Origin: Hydrogenophaga sp.
GTDB lineage: Bacteria; Pseudomonadota; Gammaproteobacteria; Burkholderiales; Burkholderiaceae_C
Reading direction: 5' to 3'
Assembly: GCA_030653975.1 (NCBI GenBank)
Contig: JAURYH010000022.1
Coordinates: 1 to 48,968, forward strand
DNA: 48,968 nucleotides
A program made the translations under genes and the position numbers. Under the pieces are notes generated by a model. That model saw only the letters and a program-made list of their open reading frames with translations. It did no database searches and was not told the origin of the DNA. Below are positions 1 through 8,179 of this stretch, piece by piece. Numbering within the stretch: position 1 is the first letter of the stretch; every line of letters begins with the position of its first letter.

Positions 1-56
1 CCCGCCCAGACCTTCTCGCGCGGTGCGCCGATCAGGATGTCTCCGTTCAATTCCAT
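1..56 (-). CDS. CoxG-like SRPBCC protein, N-terminus only
   Basis: The minus strand opens with ATG at 56 and reads MELNGDILIGAPREKVWAG before leaving the window. This matches the N-terminus of the CoxG/SRPBCC family (typically MELNG..I.AP...VW), small ligand-binding proteins that accompany CO-dehydrogenase-like molybdenum hydroxylases and are thought to aid membrane recruitment or maturation of the enzyme. It is divergent from the TetR gene, and both start codons flank the paired palindromes at 91-137, so both are probably controlled there. The xdhC gene at 4110 supports a molybdenum-hydroxylase context. Only 18 complete codons are visible; the remainder and the hydroxylase subunits would lie to the left. 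Confidence 0.7.
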   Translation of the reverse strand, partial: MELNGDILIGAPREKVWA

Positions 57-90
57 GCCTTGAATCCTCGGGTTTTCACGGGTGTTTTTG

Positions 91-137
91 TTTACCAGTC
101 GGTTAACAATGGTACGAATCATTGACCGATCGGTAAA
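91..137. promoter_or_regulatory. Two tandem 16-bp palindromes, probable TetR operators
   Basis: TTTACCAGTCGGTTAA (91-106) and TTGACCGATCGGTAAA (122-137) share the layout TTnACC-N4-GGTnAA and lie 31 bp apart start to start, about three helical turns, hence on the same DNA face. They sit between the divergent CoxG-like gene and the TetR gene, ending 4 bp before the TetR start. The geometry fits two TetR dimers controlling both directions. Binding is inferred, not shown. Confidence 0.65.
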
Positions 138-141
138 TAGC

Positions 142-870
142 ATGCGCATCCAGACAAACCCTTACACGGTGCATGACGTCGAGCCCACGCCCCCGGAAGC
201 CCCGGCGCGCCGGCGCATGGGTGTGGTCGAACGCGAGCGCCAGATCCTCGATGGCGCGATCCAGTTCTTTTCGGTTCACGGCTTCAACGGCCAGTTGCGG
301 GACCTGGCCAAAAGCATCGGTGTCACGCATGCCCTGCTCTACCACTACTTCCCCACCAAGCAGGCGCTGCTGGACCGCGTGTACCTGGAGGTGTTTGAAG
401 GCCGCTGGCGCGCCGAGTGGGACGCACTGCTTGACAACCCCGACATGTCGGTCGAAGACAAGCTCACCGCGTTTTACTGGGAGTACGTGACGATCACGCT
501 GTCGCAGGAGTTCGTGCGCATCCTGGTGTTCTCGGGCCTGACCGACCACACCATCACCGACCGATTCTTTGCGTTGCTGCGCGCCCGGCTGTTCCCGCGC
601 CTGATCCGCGAGACGCGCCGCTTTCGCGGCGTGGTCAGCCGCGCCAAGCCCAGCGAGCGAGAGATGGAGCTGCTCATGGGCCTGCACGGCGGCTTTTTCT
701 ACATCACCATGCGCCGCTGGATCTACGCGCAGGACGTCTACAGCGAGGTCACTCACGAAGGCTACGACGAACAGCTGGTGCGCGACCGCGTGCGCGCCTA
801 CCTGAACGCCAGCCGCGACCTGTTCGCCAACACCACGGGGAGCACGCGCAAGCGCCCCGCCAACCGTTGA
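142..870 (+). CDS. TetR/AcrR family transcriptional regulator
   Basis: A 242-residue one-component regulator. An N-terminal helix-turn-helix (about residues 30-75: ILDGAIQFFSVHGF...LRDLAKSIGVTHALLYHYF) is followed by a helical ligand-binding domain without a recognisable substrate signature. I chose ATG 142 because upstream in-frame ATGs at 82 and 109 would place the operator palindromes inside the coding sequence, whereas 142 starts just after them. TetR proteins normally repress and are released by a small molecule; here the targets are likely its own gene, the divergent CoxG-like gene and perhaps the TRAP genes 90 bp downstream. The inducer is unknown, probably the TRAP substrate or a product of it. 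Confidence 0.9.
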   Translation: MRIQTNPYTVHDVEPTPPEAPARRRMGVVERERQILDGAIQFFSVHGFNGQLRDLAKSIGVTHALLYHYFPTKQALLDRVYLEVFEGRWRAEWDALLDNPDMSVEDKLTAFYWEYVTITLSQEFVRILVFSGLTDHTITDRFFALLRARLFPRLIRETRRFRGVVSRAKPSEREMELLMGLHGGFFYITMRRWIYAQDVYSEVTHEGYDEQLVRDRVRAYLNASRDLFANTTGSTRKRPANR

Positions 871-960
871 TCCACCCCATTTGATGAAGCCGGTGCGGGG
901 GCGCCGGCACCCTTCCCACCCGGCTGAACACTCAGCTTTGACACCCACCGAGGAGACAAC

Positions 961-2031
961 ATGCAACTCAGGAAAATCGCTTTCGCAACGCTGATCGCCG
1001 CTGGCGCCACGCTCACCGCCGGTTCCGCCCTGGCGCAGCAACGCGTCACGGTCAACATCGGCTCCAGCCACCCCACCACCAACATCTGGGCCTTCGCCAT
1101 GAAGGAAGTGTTCCAGCCCGAGGTGGACCGCATTCTGAAAGAGGGCGGCGCTAAATACGAAGTGCGCTGGCGTGAGAACTACGGCGGCACGCTCTACAAG
1201 TTCACCGACACCCGCGCCGCCGTGCGCGACGGCATCGTGGACGTGGGCATGGTCGGCACGGTGTGGGAGAACTCCGCCATGCCGCTGCAGAACGTGACCT
1301 ACTTCACCCCGTTCGCCACAACAAACCACGAACAGCTGATCGAGATCTTCGACAAGCTAAACGCCACCGTGCCTGCCCTGCGCGACAGCTGGGCCGCCCA
1401 GAACATGGTGCCGCTGTCCTCGCTGATCACCGACAGCTACGACATCTACGCCACTTTTGCCGTGAAGGACATGGCCAGCCTGAAGAACAAGCGCATCAAC
1501 GCGCCCGGCACTTCGGCCAACTGGTTGCGCGAGACCGGAGCCACGCCAGTGGACGGCGCACTCACCACCTACTACACCAACATCCAGACCGGCGTGACCG
1601 ACGGCGCGCTGTCGTTTGCCAGCGGCATCGGCCCGGCCCGTGTGTATGAGGTGGCGAAAAACCTCACTCGCATAGACATCGGCGCCATGTACTTTGGAAG
1701 CGTGGCGGTGAACAAGAAAGTGTTCGAAGGCCTGCCCAAGGAAGTGCAAGACGCCATGCTCAAGGCAGGCAAGGCCACATCGGTGGCGCACGGCAAACAT
1801 GTCACCAAGACCGCCAACGCCGCACTGGACACCATGAAAGCCGCCGGCCTGCAGATCACCGAACTGCCCCAGGCCGAGAAGGTCAAATGGGTCAATGGCC
1901 TGCCCAACATCGTGGCGCCCTGGCTGCAAGGAGCGGGTGACGCGGGTAAGCAGGTGCTCAAGGCTTACTTCGACGAACTGCGCGCCCGTGGCGTGAAGCC
2001 CCTGCGCGACTGGGACCTGCAGAACCGCTGA
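961..2031 (+). CDS. TRAP transporter substrate-binding protein, DctP family
   Basis: A 356-residue periplasmic solute receptor. Residues 1-25 form a Sec signal peptide (MQLRKIAFATLIAAGATLTAGSALA, split here as MQLRKIAFATLIAAGATL plus TAGSALA) with cleavage expected after ALA. The mature part has the DctP fold; the stretch after residue 155 (MASLKNKRINAPG) resembles the region where family members place the carboxylate-binding arginine. It captures an organic acid and delivers it to the DctQM membrane complex encoded next. The start follows a strong GAGGAGA ribosome site. A stem-loop after the stop codon probably raises its expression over the permease. The ligand cannot be read from the sequence; the TetR/CoxG/XdhC neighbourhood suggests a substrate of a molybdenum hydroxylase. 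Confidence 0.9.
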   Translation: MQLRKIAFATLIAAGATLTAGSALAQQRVTVNIGSSHPTTNIWAFAMKEVFQPEVDRILKEGGAKYEVRWRENYGGTLYKFTDTRAAVRDGIVDVGMVGTVWENSAMPLQNVTYFTPFATTNHEQLIEIFDKLNATVPALRDSWAAQNMVPLSSLITDSYDIYATFAVKDMASLKNKRINAPGTSANWLRETGATPVDGALTTYYTNIQTGVTDGALSFASGIGPARVYEVAKNLTRIDIGAMYFGSVAVNKKVFEGLPKEVQDAMLKAGKATSVAHGKHVTKTANAALDTMKAAGLQITELPQAEKVKWVNGLPNIVAPWLQGAGDAGKQVLKAYFDELRARGVKPLRDWDLQNR

Positions 2032-2051
2032 TCGGCCCCGGGCCGTCTTGT

Positions 2052-2082
2052 CCACCTGGCCGCGCCCAGCGCTGCCGGGTGG
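2052..2082 (+). promoter_or_regulatory. Intercistronic stem-loop between dctP and dctQ
   Basis: CCACCTGGC (2052-2060) pairs with GCCGGGTGG (2074-2082), 8 of 9 positions, with a 13-nt loop and no T-run. It sits in the 79-bp gap between receptor and permease genes. Stem-loops in this place in TRAP operons are associated with partial termination or 3'-end stabilisation, giving an excess of the binding protein; that role is inferred here. Confidence 0.5.
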
Positions 2083-2110
2083 TGTGTCCCCCCGCTTTCA
2101 CAGGTGACCT

Positions 2111-2668
2111 GTGCACAACGAACCCGACTTCGCCAGCGAAACCCCAGCGGTCGCCGGCCTCACCAACCCGCTGCAAGGCGTGGCCAACGCACTGGCCGCC
2201 GTAGGCACGGTGTGGATCTTTCTCATGATGTTGCTGATAGTGGCCGACGTGCTGGGACGCAACTTCTTTGACGCGCCCATCACCGGCGTGGCCGAATTTG
2301 CCGCCCGCTCGGTCGCCTCCATCGTTTTCCTGCAGCTGGCCGCGGCCGTCTGCTCCGGCCGCATGACTCGCAGCGACTTCCTGCTGCGCATCATCGGCAA
2401 ACGCTCGCCAGCCGCTTTCAAGGCCCTGGAAGTGTTCAACGTCGTCGTCGGCGCACTGCTCTTCTTCGCGCTGGCCTTCATCGCCTGGCCAGAGCTCACC
2501 GAGGCCATGAAAATCAAGGAGTACTTCGGCGTGCAAGGCGTCTTCACCGTGGTCACCTGGCCGTTCCGTGCCCTCATCGTGCTGGGTTCCGTGATCGCGG
2601 CCGTGGCCTATCTCGCCTGCATTCCTTCGCTGCTGCGCCAGCCCCCTTTCAACGGAGCACAGGCATGA
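2111..2668 (+). CDS. TRAP transporter small permease, DctQ family
   Basis: A 185-residue inner-membrane protein with four hydrophobic helices (around residues 30-50, 65-85, 105-125 and 155-175 in the annotated frame), the usual size and topology of DctQ subunits. It forms the membrane complex with DctM that accepts solute from the periplasmic receptor in a sodium-coupled manner. The start is GTG at 2111 with AGGTGA close upstream; no ATG lies nearby in frame. The stop overlaps the dctM start by 4 bp (ATGA), indicating translational coupling. Confidence 0.85.
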   Translation: MHNEPDFASETPAVAGLTNPLQGVANALAAVGTVWIFLMMLLIVADVLGRNFFDAPITGVAEFAARSVASIVFLQLAAAVCSGRMTRSDFLLRIIGKRSPAAFKALEVFNVVVGALLFFALAFIAWPELTEAMKIKEYFGVQGVFTVVTWPFRALIVLGSVIAAVAYLACIPSLLRQPPFNGAQA

Positions 2669-3993
2669 GCGAACTGGCCATGGGCGGGCTCCTGATCGGA
2701 GCCCTGGTGTTTCTCGTCTTGATCGGCCTGCACATCGCGGTGGCGCTCACCGCAGTGGGTTTTGCCGGCATCTGGCTGATCCGTGAAGACATGGACATGG
2801 CCATGCGGCTCATGTACCTCTCGGCCTACAACGGCGTGGCCGACTACATCTTTGCAACCATCCCGCTCTTCGTGCTGATGGGGCTGCTGGTCTCGATATC
2901 GAACGTTGGCAAGGACACGTTTGATGTGGCAGAGACCCTGCTGCGGCGCCTGCGCGGTGGCCTGGGCGTGGCCACTGTGGCGGCCAACACCGTGTTCGCT
3001 GCCGTGACCGGCGTGTCCATCGCGTCAGCGGCGGTCTTCACCCGTGTGGCCGTTCCCGAGATGGTGAGCCACGGCTATCGCGCCAGCTTTGCCGCCGGCA
3101 CGGTGGCCGGCAGCTCGGTGCTGGGCATGATGATCCCGCCCAGCCTGCTGCTCATCATTTACGGCGTGCTGGCGGAGCAATCCATCGGCACCCTGTTCAT
3201 CGCCGGCATCATCCCCGGCTTCGCCATGGCGGCGGCCTTCGCCATCATGATCATGCTGATGGCCAAGTTCACACCGGGTCTGGTGTTCGATCTGAAGCGC
3301 CAGGCCGAGATGGCCGCCGAGCGCAGCACGGCGCGCCTGCTCACCACCACCGAAATGCTCGGCAAGCTGGTGCCCATTGCCGCACTGGTGGCGCTGGTAC
3401 TGGGTGGTCTTTACTCAGGCTTCTTCACGCCCACCGAAGCCGGTGGCGTGGGCGCTTTCGGCGCCTTCATCATCGCCATCCTGCGGCGCAAGCTGAGCGG
3501 TGGCAACCTGTGGCGCGTGCTCACCGAAACGGGAGCTGTTTCGGTCGGCATCTTGATCCTGCTGGTGGCTGCGGGCTTCTACAGCCGCATGCTGTCGGTG
3601 GCCGGCGTGCCCATGGCCATCAGCGAACTGGTGCAGGACGCTGGCCTCGGACCTTACGGCTTCCTTTTCGTGTACGTCGTGATCCTGTTGCTGCTGGGAA
3701 TGATCCTGGACTCCAGCTCCATCCTGCTGATAATGACGCCGGTGGCCGTACCGATTGCTGCGGGGCTGGATTTCAACCTCATCCACTTCGGGATCATGAC
3801 CGTCATCGCGGTGGAGATTGGTCTGCTCACCCCGCCATTTGGCATCTCGGTATTCACGGTCAAATCTACCCTCAACGACCCAAAAGTGTCGGTGGAAAGC
3901 ATCTTTGCCGGCACGCTGCCCTATGTTGGAGTGATGCTGTTTGTACTTCTGCTTATTGCAGTTTTCCCATTCATGGTGCTGGCGCTGATTTAA
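2665..3993 (+). CDS. TRAP transporter large permease, DctM family
   Basis: A 442-residue polytopic inner-membrane protein, normal for DctM. It contains the conserved features of the family, including the GSSVLGMMIPPSLLLIIYG region (around residue 150) and DSSSILLIMTPVAVPIA (around 348), which form the sodium- and substrate-binding hairpins in TRAP permeases. It is the transport-catalysing subunit for the solute bound by the DctP protein. It overlaps dctQ by ATGA and ends the three-gene transport unit; the xdhC gene starts 116 bp later, so it may or may not be co-transcribed. Confidence 0.92.
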   Translation: MSELAMGGLLIGALVFLVLIGLHIAVALTAVGFAGIWLIREDMDMAMRLMYLSAYNGVADYIFATIPLFVLMGLLVSISNVGKDTFDVAETLLRRLRGGLGVATVAANTVFAAVTGVSIASAAVFTRVAVPEMVSHGYRASFAAGTVAGSSVLGMMIPPSLLLIIYGVLAEQSIGTLFIAGIIPGFAMAAAFAIMIMLMAKFTPGLVFDLKRQAEMAAERSTARLLTTTEMLGKLVPIAALVALVLGGLYSGFFTPTEAGGVGAFGAFIIAILRRKLSGGNLWRVLTETGAVSVGILILLVAAGFYSRMLSVAGVPMAISELVQDAGLGPYGFLFVYVVILLLLGMILDSSSILLIMTPVAVPIAAGLDFNLIHFGIMTVIAVEIGLLTPPFGISVFTVKSTLNDPKVSVESIFAGTLPYVGVMLFVLLLIAVFPFMVLALI

Positions 3994-4109
3994 GCCTCTG
4001 CGGGAAGTGGGCTTGCTGAGTCCTCTGCCCATATGCACTGTGCTGTCAGTTGCCCTGTTGACCGTCCTTGGGTCTGAAGTCTTGAAGTACCTGATCTTCG
4101 CTAGGACCA

Positions 4110-5162
4110 ATGGGCATGCTGGATACACACAAAGTGGAAAATATTGACGTCACCGTTCTCCGCGTCTTGCAAGGCTGGCGCGCATCTGGTCAGCGAGCGC
4201 TGCTTGCTACCGTCGTGAAAACCTGGGGGTCATCGCCACGTCCGGTTGGATCGATCATGGCGCTCTCTGAAACCGGCGCAGTGGTGGGCTCTGTCTCTGG
4301 CGGGTGCATCGAAGACGATCTGATCTACCGGTACAGATCCAGTCACACCGGCGGAAATGTTGTCCACGAAATCCCTCTAGGGAAGCCCCAGCGCGTGGTT
4401 TACGGTGTTTCGGCGGACGAGGCTCACCGATTTGGGCTTCCCTGCGGCGGCACGTTGGAGCTTGTGCTTGAGTTCAACCCTGACCCTGATCTGCTCCATA
4501 GCCTGATCAATGAGCTGGCCCATGGAAACATGGTGGAGCGGCGAACCCAGCTTGCAACAGGGGACGTCATTCAGCAGCAAGTAAGCACACCGAAGGCGCT
4601 GACAGACGATGGAAACTACCTGAGTAACACGTTCGGACCTGAATACCGCATGCTGCTGATCGGCGCGGGCCAGCTTGCTGAATGCCTTTCAAGCATGGCA
4701 ATTTCCTGTGGCTTCGCAGTTACCGTGTGCGATCCCCGTGAGGAGTACCTCAACGGGAATTCGTTGCCAGGCGTCACGATTGCGAGGGGCATGCCTGACG
4801 ACGTAGTGCGGGAGTTTCAGGTGGACCGCCGCAGTTGCGTGATTGCACTTACGCACGACCCGAAGCTCGACGATCTTGCACTGTTGGAGGCACTGGATAC
4901 CGATGCCTTCTATGTCGGTGCGATCGGCTCGCGGCGAAACAATGATGCACGCCGTTCACGGCTGGTTGAGCACTTCGAAAAGACCCAGGCCAGCATGATC
5001 CGCTTGCGCGGGCCCATCGGCATCTATATTGGCAGCAAGACGCCTCCAGAGATCGCCGTCAGCGTGATGGCAGAAGTGTTAGCCGTCAAAAACTGCGTGG
5101 CATTAACTCGCGACATGGCGGTTGGCCCGGCCAAGGATCTGAGCAACTTGAGAGTGGCTTAG
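4110..5162 (+). CDS. XdhC/CoxI family molybdenum-enzyme maturation factor
   Basis: A 350-residue protein with the XdhC-CoxI N-terminal domain (about residues 18-85, with GSSPRPVGSIMALSETG and SGGCIEDDL) and a C-terminal Rossmann domain (about 180-325, with LLIGAGQLAECL and GAIGSRRNNDARRSRL). Members bind molybdenum cofactor, aid its sulfuration and insert it into xanthine-dehydrogenase-type hydroxylases. Together with the CoxG-like fragment at the left edge this points to a molybdenum hydroxylase nearby, outside the window. ATG 4110 and ATG 4116 are both possible starts. The stop codon (5160-5162) directly abuts the IS5-type sequence, so the last residues may derive from the insertion. Third-position GC is lower than in the transporter genes. 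Confidence 0.88.
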   Translation: MGMLDTHKVENIDVTVLRVLQGWRASGQRALLATVVKTWGSSPRPVGSIMALSETGAVVGSVSGGCIEDDLIYRYRSSHTGGNVVHEIPLGKPQRVVYGVSADEAHRFGLPCGGTLELVLEFNPDPDLLHSLINELAHGNMVERRTQLATGDVIQQQVSTPKALTDDGNYLSNTFGPEYRMLLIGAGQLAECLSSMAISCGFAVTVCDPREEYLNGNSLPGVTIARGMPDDVVREFQVDRRSCVIALTHDPKLDDLALLEALDTDAFYVGAIGSRRNNDARRSRLVEHFEKTQASMIRLRGPIGIYIGSKTPPEIAVSVMAEVLAVKNCVALTRDMAVGPAKDLSNLRVA

Positions 5163-6075
5163 AACTTATCCGCAATTTATGCTTACCGCGAGCTTCACTT
5201 TGCGGAACGCGATGATGGCGGCGGCGATGTGGCTGAGTGCGACGAAACTGCGTTCGAGTTTTTCAAACCGCACGAGCAGCTTGCGAAAGCGATTGAGCCA
5301 GCTGTGGCAAACCTCGACCACCCAGCGCCTCGCCCTCCTGGTCGGGTCGCGCCGCTTGGCATCGGCCTCCTTGCTGCGATCAACGACGTGGGGGATGTAG
5401 CCGTGGCCCTCGATGATCCTCAAGGCAGGCCGCCCTCGGTAACCGGCATCGGCGCACAGGTACTTGCTGCGCCGCGTGCTTGGTGTCTTGCGCTTGACCA
5501 TGATGGCCTGCAGAACGGCACCGAGTTGCGTGACGTCATGCGCATTCGCTCCTGTCACGACGAGCGACAACGGGACGCCACGCCCGTCCACCAGCAGGTG
5601 GCGCTTGCTCCCCTTTTTTTCCCCGATCGGTCGGGTTGCGCCCGACCGCCTCTTGCGCCAGTGGGGCCTTGAGCATGGCCCCGTCAATGCTCTGCCATCG
5701 CCAGGCGATACCCTCCATCTGCTCGTACTCGGCAAGCCCTGTCTTCCACAGGGCCTCGAACACGCCCGCAGCCGCCCACTCCAGGAAGCGCTTGTGCACC
5801 GCACTTGCACTGCCAAAGCGCTCCTTGGGCAGCGCCTTCCATTGGCAGCCCGTGCGCAGAACGTACATGACCGCCTCGAACACTTGTCGCGCCGGCTTGG
5901 GCGGGCGTCCCGCTCCCGCCTTGCGCACATATGCCTTGTCCGTGCTGCGTTCCCGCACCGGTATCAACGGTTCGACCCGGCGCCAGAGCTCATCACTCAC
6001 CTCCCACGATTCGACCCGCTTGCGTGTTCCTGCGTAACGCGCTCGCAGACTTTCAGTCGACGTCCCAGCTCTCTC
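5163..6075 (-). mobile_element. Degraded IS5-family insertion sequence
   Basis: The element occupies the gap between xdhC and the VOC gene. One end is probably GAACTTATCCGCAA at 5163-5176, immediately after the transposase stop. No inverted counterpart of this sequence exists near the other end: the transposase frame runs instead into the VOC-gene terminator at 6077-6117. The upstream end of the element therefore appears to be lost, and I cannot identify a target duplication. It most resembles IS5-family elements with a D-D-E transposase, possibly of the two-frame IS427 type. Confidence 0.7.
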
Positions 6076-6117
6076 GTGAAAAATTTGGCGGCGAACACCC
6101 TTCAAGGGAGCCGCCAA
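5166..6117 (-). pseudogene. IS5-family transposase, two frames, 5' end lost
   Basis: Frame one (6117 to 5536) encodes the DUF4096-like N-terminal domain (SWEVSDELWRRVEPLIPV, GRPPKPARQVFEAVMYVLRTG) up to DRGKKG. Frame two carries on from GKKGSKRHLLVDG through VTGANAHDV and DAGYRG to the C-terminal WVVEVCHSWLNRFRKL catalytic region and stops at 5166. The join is at seven consecutive A residues (5614-5620, minus strand), where frame two lies +1 to frame one. This is either programmed slippage, known in some IS5 subgroups, or a one-base mutation. The first 20 or so codons of frame one read through a terminator and flanking DNA and lack an ATG, so a native start is probably missing. Probably inactive. 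Confidence 0.75.
6077..6117 (-). terminator. Rho-independent terminator of the VOC gene
   Basis: On the minus strand TTGGCGGC (6117-6110) pairs perfectly with GCCGCCAA (6092-6085), with an inner CCCTT/AAGGG stem, followed by A-TTTTT (6084-6079). It lies 40 bp after the stop codon of the VOC gene, the only gene it can serve in this direction. Its presence shows where chromosomal sequence ends and the IS begins. Confidence 0.75.
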
Positions 6118-6156
6118 CGATGATCACTTTGCTCAAGCGATTCACTATGATTTTCT

Positions 6157-6627
6157 TCAGACAGTGGTGGACGCACCACTTGCCGCGTCGCGCATTGCTG
6201 CCTCTTCCGCCGGGAAGTTCAGTTCGATCGTGATCCCTGAAGGCTCTTCGACGAACACCTGATGCAGCCCAAGGCTCGGCACTGTGCGTTCGCGATACTC
6301 CAGGCCAGCGTTATCCAGCTTCTCGACCATGCCCTGCAGGTCGGTCGCAAGAAAGGCCAAGTGGTCGACTGCCGCACTTCCGTGAAGCGACGATGCGTCC
6401 TTGTCACCCAGGTATTCGATGAGCCCTTGCGGATCGTTCTTGTCGATTCCGATCAGGTGTACGACGCCGTACTCGGCCTCGTCGCCACCGAGGTACATCC
6501 ATGCACCTGGGAACTTGAACGGCGGTCGGAATCCTTCCTTGAACCCGAGGATGCTGCTGTAAAAGCGTCGCGATGCATCCAAGTCGGTGGTCCTGACAGA
6601 AAAGTGGGCAAGCTTGCTGAGGGGCAT
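6157..6627 (-). CDS. VOC (glyoxalase/bleomycin-resistance fold) family protein
   Basis: A 156-residue metal-binding VOC-fold protein built of two betaalphabetabetabeta units: HFSVRTTDLDASRRFYSSILGF at the N-terminus and VDHLAFLATDL at about residue 88. Candidate metal ligands are the histidines starting each unit (H8 and H90) and the glutamate in SGITIELNFPAEE near the C-terminus. VOC enzymes include glyoxalase I, ring-cleaving dioxygenases and epimerases; the substrate is not evident. I chose ATG 6627 (MPLSKLAHF) because GGAG lies six bases upstream; the more upstream frame has only an ATT. It is monocistronic, closed by the terminator at 6077-6117. Confidence 0.85.
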   Translation of the reverse strand: MPLSKLAHFSVRTTDLDASRRFYSSILGFKEGFRPPFKFPGAWMYLGGDEAEYGVVHLIGIDKNDPQGLIEYLGDKDASSLHGSAAVDHLAFLATDLQGMVEKLDNAGLEYRERTVPSLGLHQVFVEEPSGITIELNFPAEEAAMRDAASGASTTV

Positions 6628-6639
6628 GGGTCGCTCCAA

Positions 6640-7279
6640 TGATTTTCGCGTTGGGATTGCTCAGACTTCAGCGGCCGCCAGTGAGGCTTTCGTTTTCGCT
6701 ACGTGGCCGCTCATCAAGTCAGCAATATAGCTCGAAATCGGCATCGCCGAGGCAGGTGACACTTTGCGAGCTGGAAGGACCGCAAGGCCTCTACCGCGCA
6801 ATAGGTCTATTAAAAAATCCCATGAGAGACGAGGACCGCTCCGGGTCGGGTTCAGCCGGTCGTCCCGAGCAAAAGGAGTCGTTCAAGGGTCTTCATCATG
6901 CGGGCCACATTGCACGAGCGTCGGGTCTGGATGGTGCAGCGGTCATCCGACTTGTTGGCCCTTGGGTGACCCGGCCCACTCCAGCACGGCGGGGCAGTCG
7001 CTGACCAGCTGCATGACGCGCTCGTCGCCGCTGAGGTCCTTCCCGGTGATGCGTTCCGGAAAGACGGCAACCAGCAAGGCGCAGATGGCCGCGGCGTTCA
7101 GCAGCGTGCTCTCGCGACGCGAAACGATCTGCACCAGATCTTGTGCACGTGCAGGCAGAGGTAACAGGCCGCGAGGGCCGTAACCGAAGGCAAGCGCCAG
7201 CGTGCCTCAAGCCGGTGCACGGCACAATAACGCCGACATTCTGCCCTGGCACCCGGCCGGGCCCAGCCCTCCGCCCGCC
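6640..7279. other. 640-bp stretch without a secure gene
   Basis: Between the VOC gene and the DUF3047 lipoprotein gene I see no intact gene. The part at 6640-6940 shows no domain or clear structure. The part at 6943-7134 contains a minus-strand frame with coding-like base composition, listed separately. The final 100 bp should hold the lipoprotein promoter, but no clear -35/-10 pair was found. Confidence 0.5.
6943..7134 (-). pseudogene. Possible small ORF or 3' gene remnant, unknown function
   Basis: A minus-strand frame from GTG 7134 encodes 63 residues (VQIVSRRESTLLNAAAIC... to AGSPKGQQVG). Nearly all codons end in G or C, as in the real genes around it, and the frame stays open upstream for a further 20 or so codons to a stop near 7203. 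No Shine-Dalgarno site precedes any candidate start and I recognise no domain. It could be a short uncharacterised gene or the 3' remnant of a lost one. Confidence 0.3.
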
Positions 7280-8125
7280 ATGCCTGCTACCGTTTCCCGC
7301 CCCTCCCCGTCCCTCCAGTCCCGTTGCGCGCCGCTGCTGCTGTGCGCCTTGCTCGCCGCCTGCGCCGCACCCCCATCCACCGACGTCGTCGACGACGCCG
7401 ACGAGCCCGAATCAAGCAGCCGCCGCACCCCGGTGCCGCCGGTGGTGCTCGATGGCACGGACTGGCAGAACCGGAACCGCATTGAAGGTCTGGCACCCGG
7501 CACACACTGGGAGCACCAGACCTACGCCAGCCGCCGGCCGACGCGCTACAGCGCCACCGAACACCAGGGCCGACCGGCCGTGATGGCCCGGGCCGAGGGT
7601 GCCAACAGCACGCTGAGCCTGCCACTGAACCCGCCGCCCGGTGCCCTGCCCCAGCGCATCCGGTTTTCGTGGTTCGTGCCGGCGCTGAACCCGAAGTTCG
7701 ACCTGCGTGAAAAGGGTGAAGACGACGCCGTGGTGCGCCTGATCCTGAGCTTCGAGGGCGACCGCAGCAGCCACTGGCGCGCGCGCGACCACCTGGTGTC
7801 CGAGCTGTCGAACCTGATCGCGGGCAAGCCCTTGCCGTTCGCGTCGATCATGTACGTCTGGGACAGCCGCTACCCCGCGGGCACCGTGATCCCCAACCCC
7901 TACACCGACCGCATCCGCCAGATCGTGGTCGAGTCCGGGCCGGACCGGCTCAACCAGTGGGTGGACTTTGACCGCGACATCGAAGCCGATTTCCGCCGGG
8001 CGTTCGGCGAAGCCCCGGGCCCGCTGGTCGGCCTGGGCCTGATGAGCGACACCAACAACTCGGGCGACTCTGTCACCGCCTGGTACGGGCCGATGGACCT
8101 GACGCTGTCGACCGCCAGACCCTAG
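7280..8125 (+). CDS. DUF3047 family lipoprotein
   Basis: A 281-residue protein with a lipoprotein signal: a hydrophobic stretch CAPLLLCALLAAC ends in the lipobox LAAC with the acylated Cys at about residue 28. After a low-complexity linker (PSTDVVDDADEPESSS) comes a DUF3047 domain (about residues 60-278), recognised by RIRFSWFVPALNP, EDDAVVRLILSFEGD, MYVWDSRYPAGTVIPNPYT and a terminal GLGLMSDTNNSG.....WYG. The family is widespread in proteobacteria, is probably envelope-anchored and has no established activity. ATG 7280 was chosen because it places the signal sequence correctly; the frame upstream of it is not signal-like. It is followed 54 bp later by a LysE-type exporter. Confidence 0.8.
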   Translation: MPATVSRPSPSLQSRCAPLLLCALLAACAAPPSTDVVDDADEPESSSRRTPVPPVVLDGTDWQNRNRIEGLAPGTHWEHQTYASRRPTRYSATEHQGRPAVMARAEGANSTLSLPLNPPPGALPQRIRFSWFVPALNPKFDLREKGEDDAVVRLILSFEGDRSSHWRARDHLVSELSNLIAGKPLPFASIMYVWDSRYPAGTVIPNPYTDRIRQIVVESGPDRLNQWVDFDRDIEADFRRAFGEAPGPLVGLGLMSDTNNSGDSVTAWYGPMDLTLSTARP

Positions 8126-8179
8126 ATGCACGCCTGCACGGGCTTCGCGGGCGCCAGGCCGGCGCTTTAGCATCGGTGC

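Noticed and set aside
82..141. Earlier start of the TetR gene at 82
   Set aside because: It would put both operator palindromes inside the coding region and adds 20 residues not typical of the family.
2052..2082. Stem-loop after dctP as a full terminator
   Set aside because: It lacks a T-run and dctQM, which needs the same transcript, follows directly.
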